A stretch of 64,000 bases of DNA, from assembly GCA_030533445.1 (NCBI GenBank), contig CM060076.1, forward strand, positions 10,904,001 through 10,968,000. The letters are read 5' to 3'. Positions 25,451-37,737 of this stretch are shown here, piece by piece. The number at the start of each line of letters is the position of its first letter. The stretch's first letter is position 1. The translations under genes and the position numbers were made by a program. Source of the DNA: Cyprinodon diabolis (lineage: Eukaryota > Chordata > Actinopteri > Cyprinodontiformes > Cyprinodontidae). Under the pieces are notes generated by a model that searched no databases, had not been told where the DNA came from, and was given only the letters and a program-made list of their open reading frames with translations.

Positions 25451-25530
25451 AAGTGATTTCACCGACAACTCGAGCCTTTGATATTCGTGCCATTTGCCTC
25501 CTCGATGGAAACTGCACATACATCTTAGAG
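25451..25530 (+). CDS. Candidate 80-bp internal coding exon
   Basis: The segment is preceded by tttcgcttggcacatag (acceptor AG at 25449-25450) and followed by GTGAGA after GAG, a good donor. Read with two leading bases it is open for 26 codons and ends on a codon boundary. Those two leading bases complete the codon left by the candidate first exon (G at 9485), giving M-N-K-E-V-I-S-P at the junction. The product includes RAFDIRAICLLDGNCTYILE. Four CpGs occur in the 80 bases, unusual for this AT-rich region. The LLDG stretch faintly recalls the first strand of a FERM F1 lobe, but I do not recognise the gene. No next exon was found, and a chance ORF between splice-like signals remains possible. 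Confidence 0.35.
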
Positions 25531-28486
25531 GTGAGATCAGGAAAGTGGTGAGCAGGGAAAAGGATTTTCAGATGAACTTTTGAACTCAGGTTGGGGCTTG
25601 GTCATACTTTTTTTAGCATTTACATTTTCTCCCATCCCAACTTGGTGTCTGCCTGGAACTGTTTCTTTGATAAAGGAAATCTCTTGTGATAATGTTAAGC
25701 CTGTTTAGCTCACTTATTTATTTTATTATCCACAAGTCATTTGTCATCACTGCTGACATAGTCTTAGGTGCCAAACATGGCACCTCAGTTGAATTTGATA
25801 GACATGTCGGCAGGTTTGCAAGGCTCTTTTTTTTTTTTTTTAAAGCCTGAGCCTATTTGCATGGTTTAAAAACGTAATTACAGGCTGTGAAACTGGATAT
25901 TCCCCATTAATTTGGTTTTCACTTCCTGTTTGTTCTGTGTGACCGGCTCTGCACCGCTGTTAACGTGGAGTTAAACTGTCCAGAACATTACTTTTTTTAT
26001 TTTAAAGACAGATATATCAGATCAGCTATGTACGCAGATTAGTTTGGTCACTTTTTTGGTGTAAATATTTTATTTTGTTTTATATTTTATTTAATGAGTC
26101 GAAATTTATTTACTTTTTCTAGCATTTTGCTGAATTATCTGTAGGATTTTCAAGACAAAAGCTAAAACTGTTTCTATCCATACAAGGAAAAATCTTGATT
26201 GGACATTTCCAATGTCAGACTAATTCTAAGGAGTTTATGGTCAAATCAATCAATTGATTAAAACTACATTGATGACACACAGCTTACCTATGAACAGACA
26301 CAAGGGTTTGAGTTGAACCCTTTACATTTAAAACAGTGGATTTGAATGCAGCTACAATCTAAAAAAATCTCTGACACTGGTTCCTCCTTTCTGTTTCTCA
26401 TTGTCCTCTCTCCCTTCTGCTTGTAGATTTCAGCCTCAGTGTGATTTACAGTCATAGCAGATGATCTGCTACTTGGTCATGCTTTCCTTTTTTTGCCACA
26501 TTTTCTCAATCTTCCTCTGATGATTCCCAGACCTCTGGAACACACACAGTTATTTTTATTAGTATTAGTCGTATTTCTTTTGAAGTAACCATTGACATGA
26601 ATACCAATTCACATTTCTCAAATTATTAAATATTGTATTATTCTGTCATAGTTTCTAAACAGGACAGTTTCAGTGGCAACAAATGCATTTCAACCTGAGA
26701 TTTAAAGCTTGTCTGGAATTTGTGTGACTGATCCTGCCAAATGAAGAACCTAAAATATTAGTGGCCTGTTAATCCTAAGTGTACGCTAGGGAAAGCAAAA
26801 GTTGGACTGATTTATTTATTTTTTTAACAGCACCTGTAGTTAAACATGTCTTATCCAGGCTCCATTTTGAGAAGGCTTAACCAACAAACTGATTTGATAC
26901 AGTCACTCTGCCAGCCTGTGTTCCTGCTTTCCAAAGGACTTTGCAGAATGTGAGAGAAGAAAACTGAGACTTATGACTGAGGAATGTGAGGAGCAGACAG
27001 CTGAGACTTAGCTGAGATGGAGAGCTGTGCCTAAAACAATGAATTCAGGCCGAAAATGGGCTGAAAGTAAGAATAGGTTGCAGGGAAGCAAAATTGCTCC
27101 TGCTGTCTTGAAATGCATTTGAAAAGGGATCTGCAGAGAGTTTGATGCACTGCGAGTTTCTCCATGGACTCAGAGTCCCTCATAAACCTCCATGAGGCTT
27201 TCCACTTTCCACTGTTTCTTCCCTCTTTGTAGTGATGCTTTCCTCCCTGTTTGTCGAGTTGTTTCTCTAATGTGGTTTACCCTTTCGCTATGGGATTTTG
27301 AGCTTGGTATTTTTATAGGGCATTTAATAAAAGGTGTTGATTTTATACCAGTGTTCTGGAACTTTTACTGTCTTGGCATTTGTAAAACATTGACAGCTGA
27401 GCATTTGAGTTGAAAAAAGGCTAAGTGGTTAACATGGGAATCTCTAGAAAGATGATTATTTCATTTGGCTTTAATAGTTCCTATTTGGAAAGAAGGTTAG
27501 AATCCAATGGCACAGATAGCAAGCATTGTGTGTTATTTAATGGGCTGCAAAGGTAATTCTGAATGTGCATATTTTTAGATGAGCCTAATTCTTGTTGAAT
27601 GGTTTCTCTTACAGAGATGTTAAAAGCCGGACGTCTTGATCAATAGTATGCATTATCTTTCTTTATGATTATCCTACAACAGGAAGTACTAATTAGAAAA
27701 CATTTCTAGTTTATTTTCTCTTAGGGACTCATCTGTCTCCATGTATGAAGATAATCAGTAAATATCAACATTACATAACATCAGTTAATATTCAACCATT
27801 AAAACGGGTTTTCATTGTTTGTGAAATAAATCTTTCAAACCAATAGAAGAAAAATATTTCTCCCTTTCTCTGCATAGTACATTTTATCCTTTTCATGGGT
27901 TGTTTCGTCTGTCTGCAGCAATAGATGGGTCCGTGAATATCAGTCGTAAACTAAGAGGAAAACTATTTTAATTCTCTTCTGCTTTCTTGTGCATCCTGCC
28001 AGACATCTGGACATTGTTTTGCTTTATGGCCTTTTGTATAAGCCAAGGCTCTATAGGAATCCAAAAAATACATGATAGGAGTCAAGCTGTCGCTTAAAAA
28101 AAATCCTAAATCATGATTGTCTTGGTAGGACATGTTGGTTTTACAAACAAAATTGTAGTTGTGTTTTACTCTTTTGTTGGATTATATTTGTAAAACATCT
28201 AGAATAGTATTGTGATGGGGAGATAAATATCTGCCCTCTTATAGGTTTGTTTTCTTTTTTCCCCTGACTTAAATGTTACTGATCATGAAAAAAAATCTTT
28301 AAGTTACCAATAACCCATGTACTTAAAGGAAAAAAAAAAGCTTTTAAAATGCTTCCATTTATAAAAAAAGGAATGAACTATCCAAGCTAAGCTAACACTA
28401 GCTCCAGACATCAGCCTTTATACAATGAAAACTGCGAAAATATTAATAAAACATGTACGTTTTGTTAAACTTTAATTTCCTTTACA
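25531..28486. other. Non-coding DNA, probable intron
   Basis: No exon or bounded repeat recognised. T-tract at 25826-25842. Confidence 0.4.
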
Positions 28487-28985
28487 GGGCTCGATGTTAA
28501 CCATCGCCCGATCTCCCGGGGCAAGTCGTTTTTATTTTTGGGAGAGTACAAATTTCATTGCATTTTTATAAGTTAATTACACTTGACGTATGTCAACGAT
28601 CAAATAACTGCCAGAGCATGCCATACGTACTCGCTGTATGTCGACGTGTGTCAGCCTGTTTCAGCGTACTTCAGCGTGCTCATAACTTATACAAAACATA
28701 CCCATAACTTATCCAACGTATGCCAGCGTTTTTGCCAGATTTTTGTATGGCACAGACAGGCACAGACTGGTCAAAATCGTAAAGGTGTGACAGGGGCTTT
28801 AGTTCTTATTCCTCCACATTTGTGTTAGAGCAGCTTTTACTTGGCAGTTGTTTTCTTTTTTTGCATTTCTGGAAATAATTGCAAAATATTGTGAGGCAGC
28901 TTTTTGAGTCAGTCCTCAAAAAAACAAGTCTGGCTCGAGTCCAAGTCATGTGACTGGAGTCCACATCTCTGGTGTTAGGTAATAT
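28487..28985. repeat. Remnants of dispersed DNA-transposon-like repeats
   Basis: At 28487-28560 the text gggctcgatgttaac, then ccggggcaagt, resembles a fish hAT terminal region. At 28600-28740 loosely repeated phrases built on cgtatgtc, cataacttat and gccagcg alternate. At 28920-28975 the text ctcgagtccaagtcatgtga followed by gagtccac resembles another common fish repeat terminus. No pair of matching ends was found, so boundaries and family are uncertain. Confidence 0.3.
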
Positions 28986-31900
28986 TTACCTGCTTGTCAA
29001 AAAAATAAATAAATGCATCTCTCCCTACTAAGGTTTAAGCTGTGCACATTAAACATTAAAAAAAGAAATAGACCAAAAAACAAACAAAACACCAAAAATA
29101 TACTAATCCAAGCAGAAACTATAGATAAAAAGAAAGAGGATAATAAAGGAGCAAGAAGCATCATGATAAGTTGCATATTTCTGAAGTATATTTGCTCAGG
29201 TTTTTGGTATGCTAAGTTTATCAACCAGTAAACTTCATATTGTATATGTAGATGGTGTATATTGCATTTAGCAAAAATGCACATCTGCTCCAGTTCACAA
29301 AGGTTGTTTCCTCTCAGATAGACATGAAAGGACTATTAGCAAGCCTCATTAGGCTGAATGCCAAACTGCAGGAATGAAACGAGGTTCAGGTCAGCAGTGT
29401 TTCCTAATAGTTTGAATGTAGAGATAAAGAAGATGATCAAAACCTGTAGAAAGAGCCATAAAGTTAATGATTAGGATGGCAATATGCCAAGGGGGGATTT
29501 ATTACTTTATTTTAATGTCCCTGAATTAAGCTAAATCAAAACTTTTATTGTTTTCAGAACATTTTTTAATACATTAAATGCTGACCCTGCCTTTAAGCAA
29601 TTCCCCCTACATAATAAAATGACTGCAACAGGAAATAAAAACCTCCAAGATTAACAATAAAAGATGCAACCTGACATGTAGAAAATGATTTAACTGACCA
29701 TAAAATAAAATGTATCCGTTATTCTGATAAGGCTTATCGCAGACGGCACTAATTGGATGCCACCTCTGCAGAATTACTTTGTTGGTATCTGAATGAGTCA
29801 CAAAAACACATCTGAATGCGCAGCCTTGTGCTTTCTCATTACAAATCAGACTCTCTCCATCACACTCTCTACATCACTGTAAAATAGCAGCACACATCTT
29901 AACTGTATGCAGGCGGTTTAATTTAGACTCTTAATGAAATATAATCTATTATTCTAAATAATTCTCAATATGCTAAAAATGGATGGGTGCTGTTTCAAAC
30001 TATTTAATATATGTGTTCTTATTATTATAAGCCTCCATTTTCTTAACACTGCATTTGCAAAAAAGAAAAAGACTTAATCTCAGACACGATGTGCTACAAT
30101 TAATATATACACAAAATAAAACATGTTCTAGACTTAATTTAAAGCCAATGGGGAAAAAAAGTTGCACCAATCTAATATGCATAAATGATCAAATCAATGC
30201 AAAAATAGATTTGTAACCATTACTGAGTCTGTTGGACTTACAGATTGTTGCTTAAATGTCACACATCTCGTTTTCTCAAAAGAGGTTTGAGTTAATTATG
30301 GACAGATTTGATTATTGTAATCAAACTCGAAACCTTTTGCACATTACTTTGATTTTAAAGATTTAAACTCACTAATGCAATCTTTTAAATAAAATGTTAG
30401 ATTACTGTTATTAAAATCGTCACAGAATAAAATGAAGGTTACACATTTTTACATTATGCTCGTAAAACCACATTGATGTGACACTGCTGTAACTAAATCA
30501 TTTATATCAAAGGGAAACTAGAGTTTTGAGCACTAATTACATTTAAAGTCACATCGAGTGGATTCACACCACCACACAGATGGAACTCATGACAAGTGTT
30601 TCTGCAGCGTGTAAAGTTGGCAGCTTCTGCTGCCTCGGTCCTCCAGGAAATCCAGCCAGAGTGAAGAGGAAATTAAATATGTGTGCGTCGGTGTGTATGC
30701 GTATGCCTGAAAGTAAGTGCCAGAGGATTGATTTGAGCTGTCATGCTGCACACTTTACTGAACTGTACCATTTGTTTTAGGATTTTACTTGTCACCCATT
30801 TTTTGACATCCATTTATAAGTGGTGGCAATGACGCTGATTATTACGCTTGTAGATCACTTCTGTAACCACTCTATTGCATGCAATTAATTAGACTAAGTC
30901 AATTAAAGCCTGTGCTTCATTATAGACCTGATGATTTTTAAGGTCTTGTTAGTGTCTGTGATGGTCCTTGAACTGGGATTATTACCATATTGAGAGAGGC
31001 TATTAAAATTAGCACTGTCATTTCCCTGGGTGCTTTTAGAGCTCATCATAATAGAGAGTTATTTATTAAACCTTAAAAAAAAATATATACGAAGATGTAG
31101 AGTGTATCCTAATGATTAGTTTGTTTGGAATTAGTATTGAAACTGGTTCTTAAAATTCTCTTGGAAATGTGGCTAAAGCTGCTGATTTTTTCCTGATTTC
31201 TCAGTAAATTTTTTTTCTTATATTTCTGAAACTGACAGCGTGCAGGAAATTTAAATTTGGCACTGTTGTACACATTTGGGTTGCACAAATAATAATTTTT
31301 CCAAATTCAAGTATGAGTACAAGTTCTAACATTTTAGTACTCTACAAATCCAAATACCAGTATGAATACTAAATAAAAGCTCTCTTAGTGAATAGTTTCA
31401 ATCATTTTCTCTGAGGTGTTTAGATGACAAAGGTGGACTTAAACCTTGAAACCAGTATAGTTATGTTTTTTTTTTTCCTCTTTGCTGTCTTCCTTCATCA
31501 AAAACAAGCTGGCTTTAAGTTGTGCTTCAGCAGTTTTTAAACCAATGTGTCTCTGTTCACAGAATGTATTCTAGATGCTTAGCTAACCAGGGATTCACTT
31601 CAAAACAAGCATGGGTTGCCTGCCCTGTCACCTTTATTAACCAAGAAAAATAACCACTTACTGCTGCTTAAAGGCACAAAGTCACAACGTCAGATAAAGA
31701 CAATTTCAGCAACTTGTTTCTGAAGCAGTAAATCCATCAAAGATAAAAATGCCAACAGCAGGGAAAAACTGTGTCTCCCCCTGAGGGGTAAAGTTATTTT
31801 TTATTTTGCAGTGAAGACAATCGGCTTGGTTGTTCCAAACATCTTTAAACTGCAACAAAGTACTTATTTATTTTCAATGTCACTCATTTCAGTAGTGGCA

Positions 31901-32015
31901 AGACAAATACTCAAACAGTCTCTCAACAGCTTTCTGTTGTCAAATTTCCATTAACTGTTGACCCTTTGAGGGAGCGAGCCAGTTAAGCATGACTACGGTA
32001 TTAATTTCTACTATG
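28986..32015. other. Non-coding DNA, nothing firmly recognised
   Basis: A segment at 30580-30710 sits between an AG and a GTAAGT and is open, but it contains TG-rich simple sequence and has no motif, so I do not call it an exon. A degenerate repeat-like phrase lies near 31270-31380. Confidence 0.35.
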
Positions 32016-32808
32016 GAGTATTAGGGCCAGGCTAGAGATTTTTTATTTCTTTCGAGAATAAGATTGTAATTTTACGAGAGTAAAGTTGTAACAGTATGAG
32101 AATAAAGTTGAAAACAACGACAAGGAAGTTGTCATACCGCAACCTGTTTTAGAAAGAAAGCTTCAAGCTCCGACCAGCATGTGCCGGCCGACCAGCATCA
32201 CCAGACAGCAATGTTAGTCAGCTTTGACAAACTGTGCAATTTGATGCTGGTGTGCTAAAAGATTTACTCATTTGTCAAACTGATGCCAAACTATAAGTTC
32301 ACATGATGCTCTAAATTCCTCATTTTTAACATCAAGAGATGTTATAAAATACAACTTTGCTTTCGTAATGTTACAACTTTGCTCTCGTAATGTTATGACT
32401 TTATTGTCGTAATTTTACGACTTTATTATGGTAATTTTATGACTTAATACTGGTAATTTTATGACTTTATTCTCATTATTTTACGACTTTATTCTCGTAA
32501 TTTTATGACGTAATTCTCGTAAATTAATGTCTTTATTCTTGTAATGTTACGACTTTATTCTCTGAATTGTATGACTTTATTCTTGTAATTTTATGTGTTT
32601 ATTCTTGTAATGTTATGACATTATTCTTGTAATTTTATTACTTTACTCTCAATGTCATGACTTTATTCTCGTAATTTTACGACTTAAATCTTGTAATTCT
32701 ATGACTATTCTCGTTGCGATTTTATTCTCTTAATTTTATGACTTATAATATTACGACTTTACTCTTAAAATAAAAAATACAAAAATATTTAGCCTGGCCT
32801 TAATACTC
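32016..32808. mobile_element. 793-bp TIR element carrying an internal minisatellite
   Basis: The left end gagtattagggccaggct (32016 onward) matches the complement of the right end gagtattaaggccaggct (to 32808), and similarity continues into an AT-rich stretch on both sides. The left part holds about three units of a 22-bp repeat in one orientation (32050-32115). The right part holds about nineteen units in the other orientation (32340-32780). In between is ~220 bp of different sequence. No transposase is present. The element looks like a miniature or foldback transposon. The superfamily is not identifiable from the ends, and no clear target duplication was found. Confidence 0.65.
32340..32780. 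repeat. 22-bp tandem repeat, about 19 degenerate units
   Basis: The consensus unit is close to actttattctcgtaattttacg, with last bases alternating tatg and tacg. Units drift by substitutions and a few indels (one shortened near 32650, one expanded near 32705). Inverted units appear at 32050-32115. There are no unique spacers between units, so it is not CRISPR-like. Confidence 0.9.
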
Positions 32809-34059
32809 TTTCGTAAATTTCCCACCTAAAAGAGTGAGCTTCTTTTTTATCCCAAAGAAACAAGCCAAATCGATGAGTACAGGCCCTTAAAAAAGGCCAG
32901 AGGAAAAAAAAAAAGATAATTTGTCTTAACACTCCTTCAAACTAACTGGTCATACCAAATTAACTGACCATTGGGTTTTAAATCCTGGCTGATCTGACCA
33001 GATGCACTCTGGAATGGGAAAAGCAAACACCTACTGATACATTTAACTAACAAAATGAACTTGACAAAACTGAGTATTAACTTAGTTAATGAAACTTATA
33101 CCAAGATAAAAATGATTGCCTAGAAAGTTCTACTCTCAGAGTTTGCATGCCAGAGTCCATCCATTTGACTTTCAGGACTTCAGACATTAGTCCAAGTAAT
33201 CCTGCAGGTCAGATACATTGCTTTCAGATGTGCATCTTTGGGTCATGATGCATCACAGTCTGCACATGTGTGTTGTACGGAAGTACTATTTCTTTCTTGT
33301 GTGCTTTGGCAGGATCAGTTGTTTTGTAATTCTCCAGCGTCACATAGAACCTTTGGATTTGGTTAGAGTGGCAGGTCTTGTTAAGGTTTGATTAATTCTG
33401 GAACAGTTTGCTTTCACTCTTGGGTCGCAGGTTACCAAGAGCAGGTAAACTATGTGACATTAGAAGGTCATATTTAAATGTAAAAAAAGAAGAACAGAAA
33501 ACCCCCCAAAGTAAAATCAGGTATTTTGGTTGCTTGAGTCTGCAACAGCTTTTTTTTTTCTCAAGAAATAGTTTCTCAAGCAAAATAATTTTTTCTTTCC
33601 ACTATGATTTTTTTTTTTTGTCTTGTAAGTTCTACAGGGCAACAGTCCCCATCCTGATCTAACTTAGATTAGATCAGGATAAATTACATTTATTTTCTTG
33701 GGGATAGAAATCACATCCTAGATATCATGCAGCAGATGTATCAACTACGGTTCCCCATCCAATGAGGAAATCCAAAGTGTTTTTTTGACTAGAAAATCTA
33801 TAAATCTTTCAATCTGGTAAACAGCAAGACAAGAAAGTTGTAAAAGAAAGTGTGTTATAACTTCATTCATTTGCACAATACTTGCATTATTAGGGAACTT
33901 TTTGAAAAGTGTTATTTTTTCTCTTTTATAATCTACGTTTTCTAAGTTCCCATTTATTAACTTTTTTTTGCAGTGGTTAAATTTGTCCTGACCAGGATAA
34001 TTGTAACCACTGTCATACTAACCAGGAGTTCAGATTTTCTAAAGACTTGTTTTCCTAAC
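32809..34059. other. Non-coding DNA, nothing recognised
   Basis: Only homopolymer-rich sequence, for example A-rich at 32903-32915 and T-rich at 33608-33619. Confidence 0.4.
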
Positions 34060-34063
34060 TTAA

Positions 34064-34665
34064 AGGTATAGAGGACAATCTTTTATTTCCAGGTGGATCA
34101 TCTAAATAACTGGTCCTCCTAATTGTCAATCATTCTGGTGATATTTTTATGCAAGGCCTCCCTACATGCTCGCCCAGTTAGCTATCTTTTTCTGCATATG
34201 TGCACTTTCACCCGCATATGTGTGATGAGAAGAAAAGAAACACCTTAAAAGAAAGACCTCAGAATAGGCAGATATACCTTACAATACTTTGCGCAGAGAA
34301 CTCTCCTCGCAAAGCATTCTGAGATTTGCTATCACAACTGCCTGCTGTCGCCATAGGCTATCACGACCAGACAGTGGTGACTAATAACAAACATAGCGCA
34401 CGCACCCCACCGAGGAGGAGGAGTTGCATGAACAACGAAGCAAAAAGCAGTGATCTCCTGTCCAAATGGTCAGTAAACTAAGTTTGCTATAAAGTCTACT
34501 ATATAGTCCCAGCTGTATGTGGACACAGTAAGCTTGTATGAGCTATGAGAACAGCACATTTTAAACAGAGCAGGCACGAGGAGAAATGGGCTCTTGCATG
34601 CCCTTGCACGCACATTTTCTTGTTTTAATTGGAGAGGGCGGGTGTTAAAATCCTCCACAATACCT
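34064..34665. mobile_element. 602-bp TTAA-flanked miniature element
   Basis: Both ends carry TTAA (34060-34063 and 34666-34669) followed by inverted AGGTAT(A/T)G(A/T)GGA. TTAA duplications are used by piggyBac and Kolobok transposons. There is no transposase, so the superfamily is open. An internal part at about 34400-34500 resembles 57920-58075, indicating a dispersed family. A hAT-type element is inserted 21 bases beyond its right end. Confidence 0.6.
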
Positions 34666-34686
34666 TTAATTTTGGTGTGTGCGTAT

Positions 34687-35065
34687 TAGAGCTGCAACTA
34701 ACAATTATATTGCAAATCGATTAATCTGTTGATTATTTATCTAATCAATCGTTTAGTAATCGGATAGCCAAAGGTTTCTTAAAGAAAATTTTTTACGAAA
34801 TTAAACCAGGTGAAACTGAAACTTTTCCACTTCTGGAGCTCTGGGTAGAGCACATTGACTGACAAAAATGTTTTTTTTTTTATCTGAAATGTAAGATGTT
34901 TATATATTACAATTTTTATATAATTACTGCTCTGAGTGGGTTCTGTCAACTAAAGGCATGTTTTACAGTCCCTATTCTTAATTTAGTGATTAATCGATTC
35001 CTAAATTAGTTGGTGATTATTTCAAAACTTGATCTATCGCAGTTAAACCGATTGTTTCAGCCCTA
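34687..35065. mobile_element. 379-bp hAT-type miniature element with 8-bp target duplication
   Basis: The duplication gtgcgtat occurs exactly at 34679-34686 and 35066-35073. The ends are tagagctgcaactaac and, complemented, tagggctgaaacaatcgg, which are diverged inverted repeats. The interior holds ATTAATCGATT-rich text typical of fish hAT-derived miniatures. No coding capacity. Confidence 0.8.
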
Positions 35066-35073
35066 GTGCGTAT

Positions 35074-36696
35074 TACTGTGTAAATTAATTTTTGTCATTT
35101 GTTCCGTTTTATGCTAAGTTTTATTTTTCTTCTATGTGATATAAAACCCACATTAAGAGTTTTCCCCCCAATTGCTTGTAATTATGAACCAGTGAGAAAC
35201 TTCAAGACATTTTTTCCCCCCTAAATTTTGTTAGACAGGACACTTTTATGTTTTGCAAGCATATCTACAAATAGGTATTTAATTTAAAACCTTCTTTTCT
35301 TTTTGTATTAGCAGGGAAAGTACATTGCATTGCCTGACTTTAAATATCTTACGAATGCAGTAATTGCATTTTCTGTGACAAGTTACCTTGCTGAAGGTGA
35401 ATTGTTTTGAAAAGTTTTAGATAAGTGTGTTCATTGGTGTGTAGCTCCATAGGGGGCAGAGATTGATAATAGTAATAGTAATAGTAATAACTGAATACCA
35501 GGGGCGATACAGTATATCATGTAAAACAGAAATGCAGACTAATCTGCTTTGAAGTGAAACTAGTGAGTAGGCGGCTCTTATCTATGAGTTTGAAACAGCA
35601 TGTTTTGTTCCAGTAAATTCTTTGCTTCTGTCTCACTCTGTATTTCTATTGCTTTTTTCACTCGCTCTCTTCCCCCCCCCCCCCCCCCCCCTCCTCCAAC
35701 CAGCAATGCTGTTCACCTCCCACACAGTCTGACACACACAGATACAAAAACTGCTATCTTCACACATGTATACAAGGGCACAAACGAGGGAAAAAAGAAA
35801 AAAAAAACTCTAAGAAGGGTTAATAAAAGCACTGGGGAGAAGATGATGATAATAGAATTGGGAGGGTGGCCTATACTTGCACAACGATTAAACTAATAGA
35901 CAGTGGGAACAATTTAGCTGTTTCATGCAACCATATAGAATCTTAAGATGTAGGGATTGATCTTTAGACGGTTTGTACTTCTTAAAACGGGTGCAAACAG
36001 GGTTTTATGCCCACTGTGTGTGCAAACTTTTTTTGTGTTTATGCCTGCATTAATATTTAGTTCATATTCTATTGACCAAACTGCACAAATTCATGGTTGA
36101 AGGATGCAAATGTAAACATTTACCACATGCAAAACTACATTTTTAGATATCTGAACCTTAACTGGAACTGCAGTTCTTTAGCGGATTTTTTAGTAATTCT
36201 GAAAGTCGGGTGCAAACTGACACGTAAAATAGCTGCGGTCACAAGGGATGCATTGGTGCAATAACAGTAGAATAATATTAAAAAACAAAAACATCTATGA
36301 AGACTGACACACATGAATGAAGTGGGACGATAGAAAATTCTTTATACGATAAAAACAAAATCCAAAAAATTAACTCAAATATTTTGGCATCTTTTTTTGA
36401 TTTTGTATTTTTATAAAATTTAAATGTCCTTTTTATTATTTTAGTTTTCGTTTACTTTTGTTTGTAACACTTTGAGATAGGCTGTCTATTTGAGATACAC
36501 CATAAATACTAAGTATTATAGTTTTTTAAGTAATTATCATTATTACCTCCGACTACATGGCTTTGCATCTCTCTTTTATTCCCCCAGTCAAACTGCCAAT
36601 AGCACATGCAATCTGCTCATTTCAATAGGGTGGAGCCAAACGGGTTTGCTCGTCATAACATTTGTGCAGCAAATTTTAGATCAACCGCATTACATA
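35074..36696. other. Non-coding DNA with simple repeats
   Basis: It contains a short (TAA/TAG)-type run at 35466-35490 and a C20 tract at 35672-35691. The 98-codon frame over the C tract, with a polyproline stretch, is a by-product of simple sequence. Confidence 0.4.
35672..35691. repeat. C20 homopolymer tract
   Basis: Twenty consecutive C in a T/C-rich context. The complementary strand is G20. Confidence 0.95.
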
Positions 36697-36860
36697 CCGT
36701 ATTTTCACGTCTATAAGGCGCACATAAACGTCTTTTTTTCCCCTCAAAATGTGCGGTGCACCCTTTGGTGCGGTGCGCCCTATGTGTGATTTTAACTGCG
36801 ACTTTTGAGACCACCTCATTGAGGAGATGATTAAAGAGTGGCTCAATGTAAGGAGACCAG

Positions 36861-37073
36861 GTGTTTTTTTTCCACTCATCACCATCGTTGTTAATCTGTA
36901 ACTTCATGCGTGCCCATCTCACAGCTGATGTGAAAAACATGGTGAAACAAATGAATGCTGTGCTCGCTGTTATTCAACCGCTTGACATCGGTGTGAACCG
37001 GACGCAGCAGGCGCAGCAGAAGCAGCAGAAGCAGCGAGAGTACATGCAAAGTCAATGGTTGACGCGCGTATAG
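36861..37073 (+). pseudogene. Fragment of pogo-type DDE transposase (central part)
   Basis: The frame contains SPSLLICNFMRAHLTADVKN, then MNAVLAVIQPLDIGVNR. This matches the second acidic block of pogo-like DDE_1 transposases followed by the QPLDIGVN motif. In the parallel copy at 37370-37400 the residue after LIC is Asp (GAC at 37388-37390). Here it is Asn (AAC at 36900-36902), so the presumed catalytic Asp is lost. After GVNR the frame runs into CAG-rich sequence unlike the family. Confidence 0.65.
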
Positions 37074-37413
37074 GCGCAGCAAAAGGTCCCGCAGCGCGTT
37101 TTGAGCAGCGGGCGCAGCGCGTCGGGAGCGTTTAAGCATCTGACGCGCTGCTGCTGCTCGAGATGGAAAAATTTAAGTTTTGCTGCTGGAAGCGCCGCAT
37201 CAACCAATCAGAGAAGCTGATCTGGGAGCTGACAGCGAGACAGACACAGCGCTCTGATGACACATGATACTAAGGCAAATGAAAAGGGCTGGATGGATGA
37301 GGAGATGATGAAAGCCTGGCTGAGGCAGGTGTATGTGAGGAGACCAGGTGTTTTTTTTTCCACACATCACCATCGCTGTTAATCTGTGACTCCATGCGTG
37401 CCCATCTCGGCCG

Positions 37414-37737
37414 TTCAAAGTAAGGCTGCGTGCGGCGTGGGAGCGATGGATGACACACGGAGACCACAGTTTCAGGAAAATTGGAAGGCAGCGCCGGGTA
37501 AGTTACGCCACCGTTTGCGGATGGATTGTAGATGCTTGGGCTAACGTGTCTGCTGGCACTGTTGTTTGAGCTTTCGCAAAAGCTGCCATTATTTCCGAGG
37601 AGCCGCGCTGCACGGAAAGTGACTCTGACAGCGAAGAAGGGGAAACTGGCATGTCTGATTTAGTGCAGCCGTTTAATTCAGAAACAGAGGATGATGACTT
37701 TGATGGGTTTGATTATTACTTTGTAATAAATACTTGA
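37414..37737 (+). pseudogene. C-terminus of pogo-type transposase with an internal stop
   Basis: In one frame it reads FKVRLRAAWERWMTHGDHSF, a basic SYATVCGWIVDAWANVSAG block, an in-frame TGA (after GTVV), then AFAKAAII and an acidic tail with DSDSEEGE and ETEDDDFDGFDYYF, ending TGA at 37735. The W.RWM, C.WI..AW and acidic DFDGF tail are typical of fish pogo-like transposases. It directly follows the truncated second DDE segment, so the middle of the enzyme is deleted. Confidence 0.7.

Noticed and set aside
30580..30710. Possible exon between an AG and a GTAAGT
   Set aside because: The frame includes TG-rich simple sequence, has no recognisable motif and no CpG or conservation hint. Phase could not be tied to any other exon.
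32340..32780. Regular 22-bp repeats resembling a CRISPR array
   Set aside because: Units are directly adjacent without unique spacers, are degenerate, and sit inside a eukaryotic TIR element.
35600..35896. 98-codon frame with a polyproline run
   Set aside because: The run is the translation of the C20 tract. The rest is low-complexity and has no domain.
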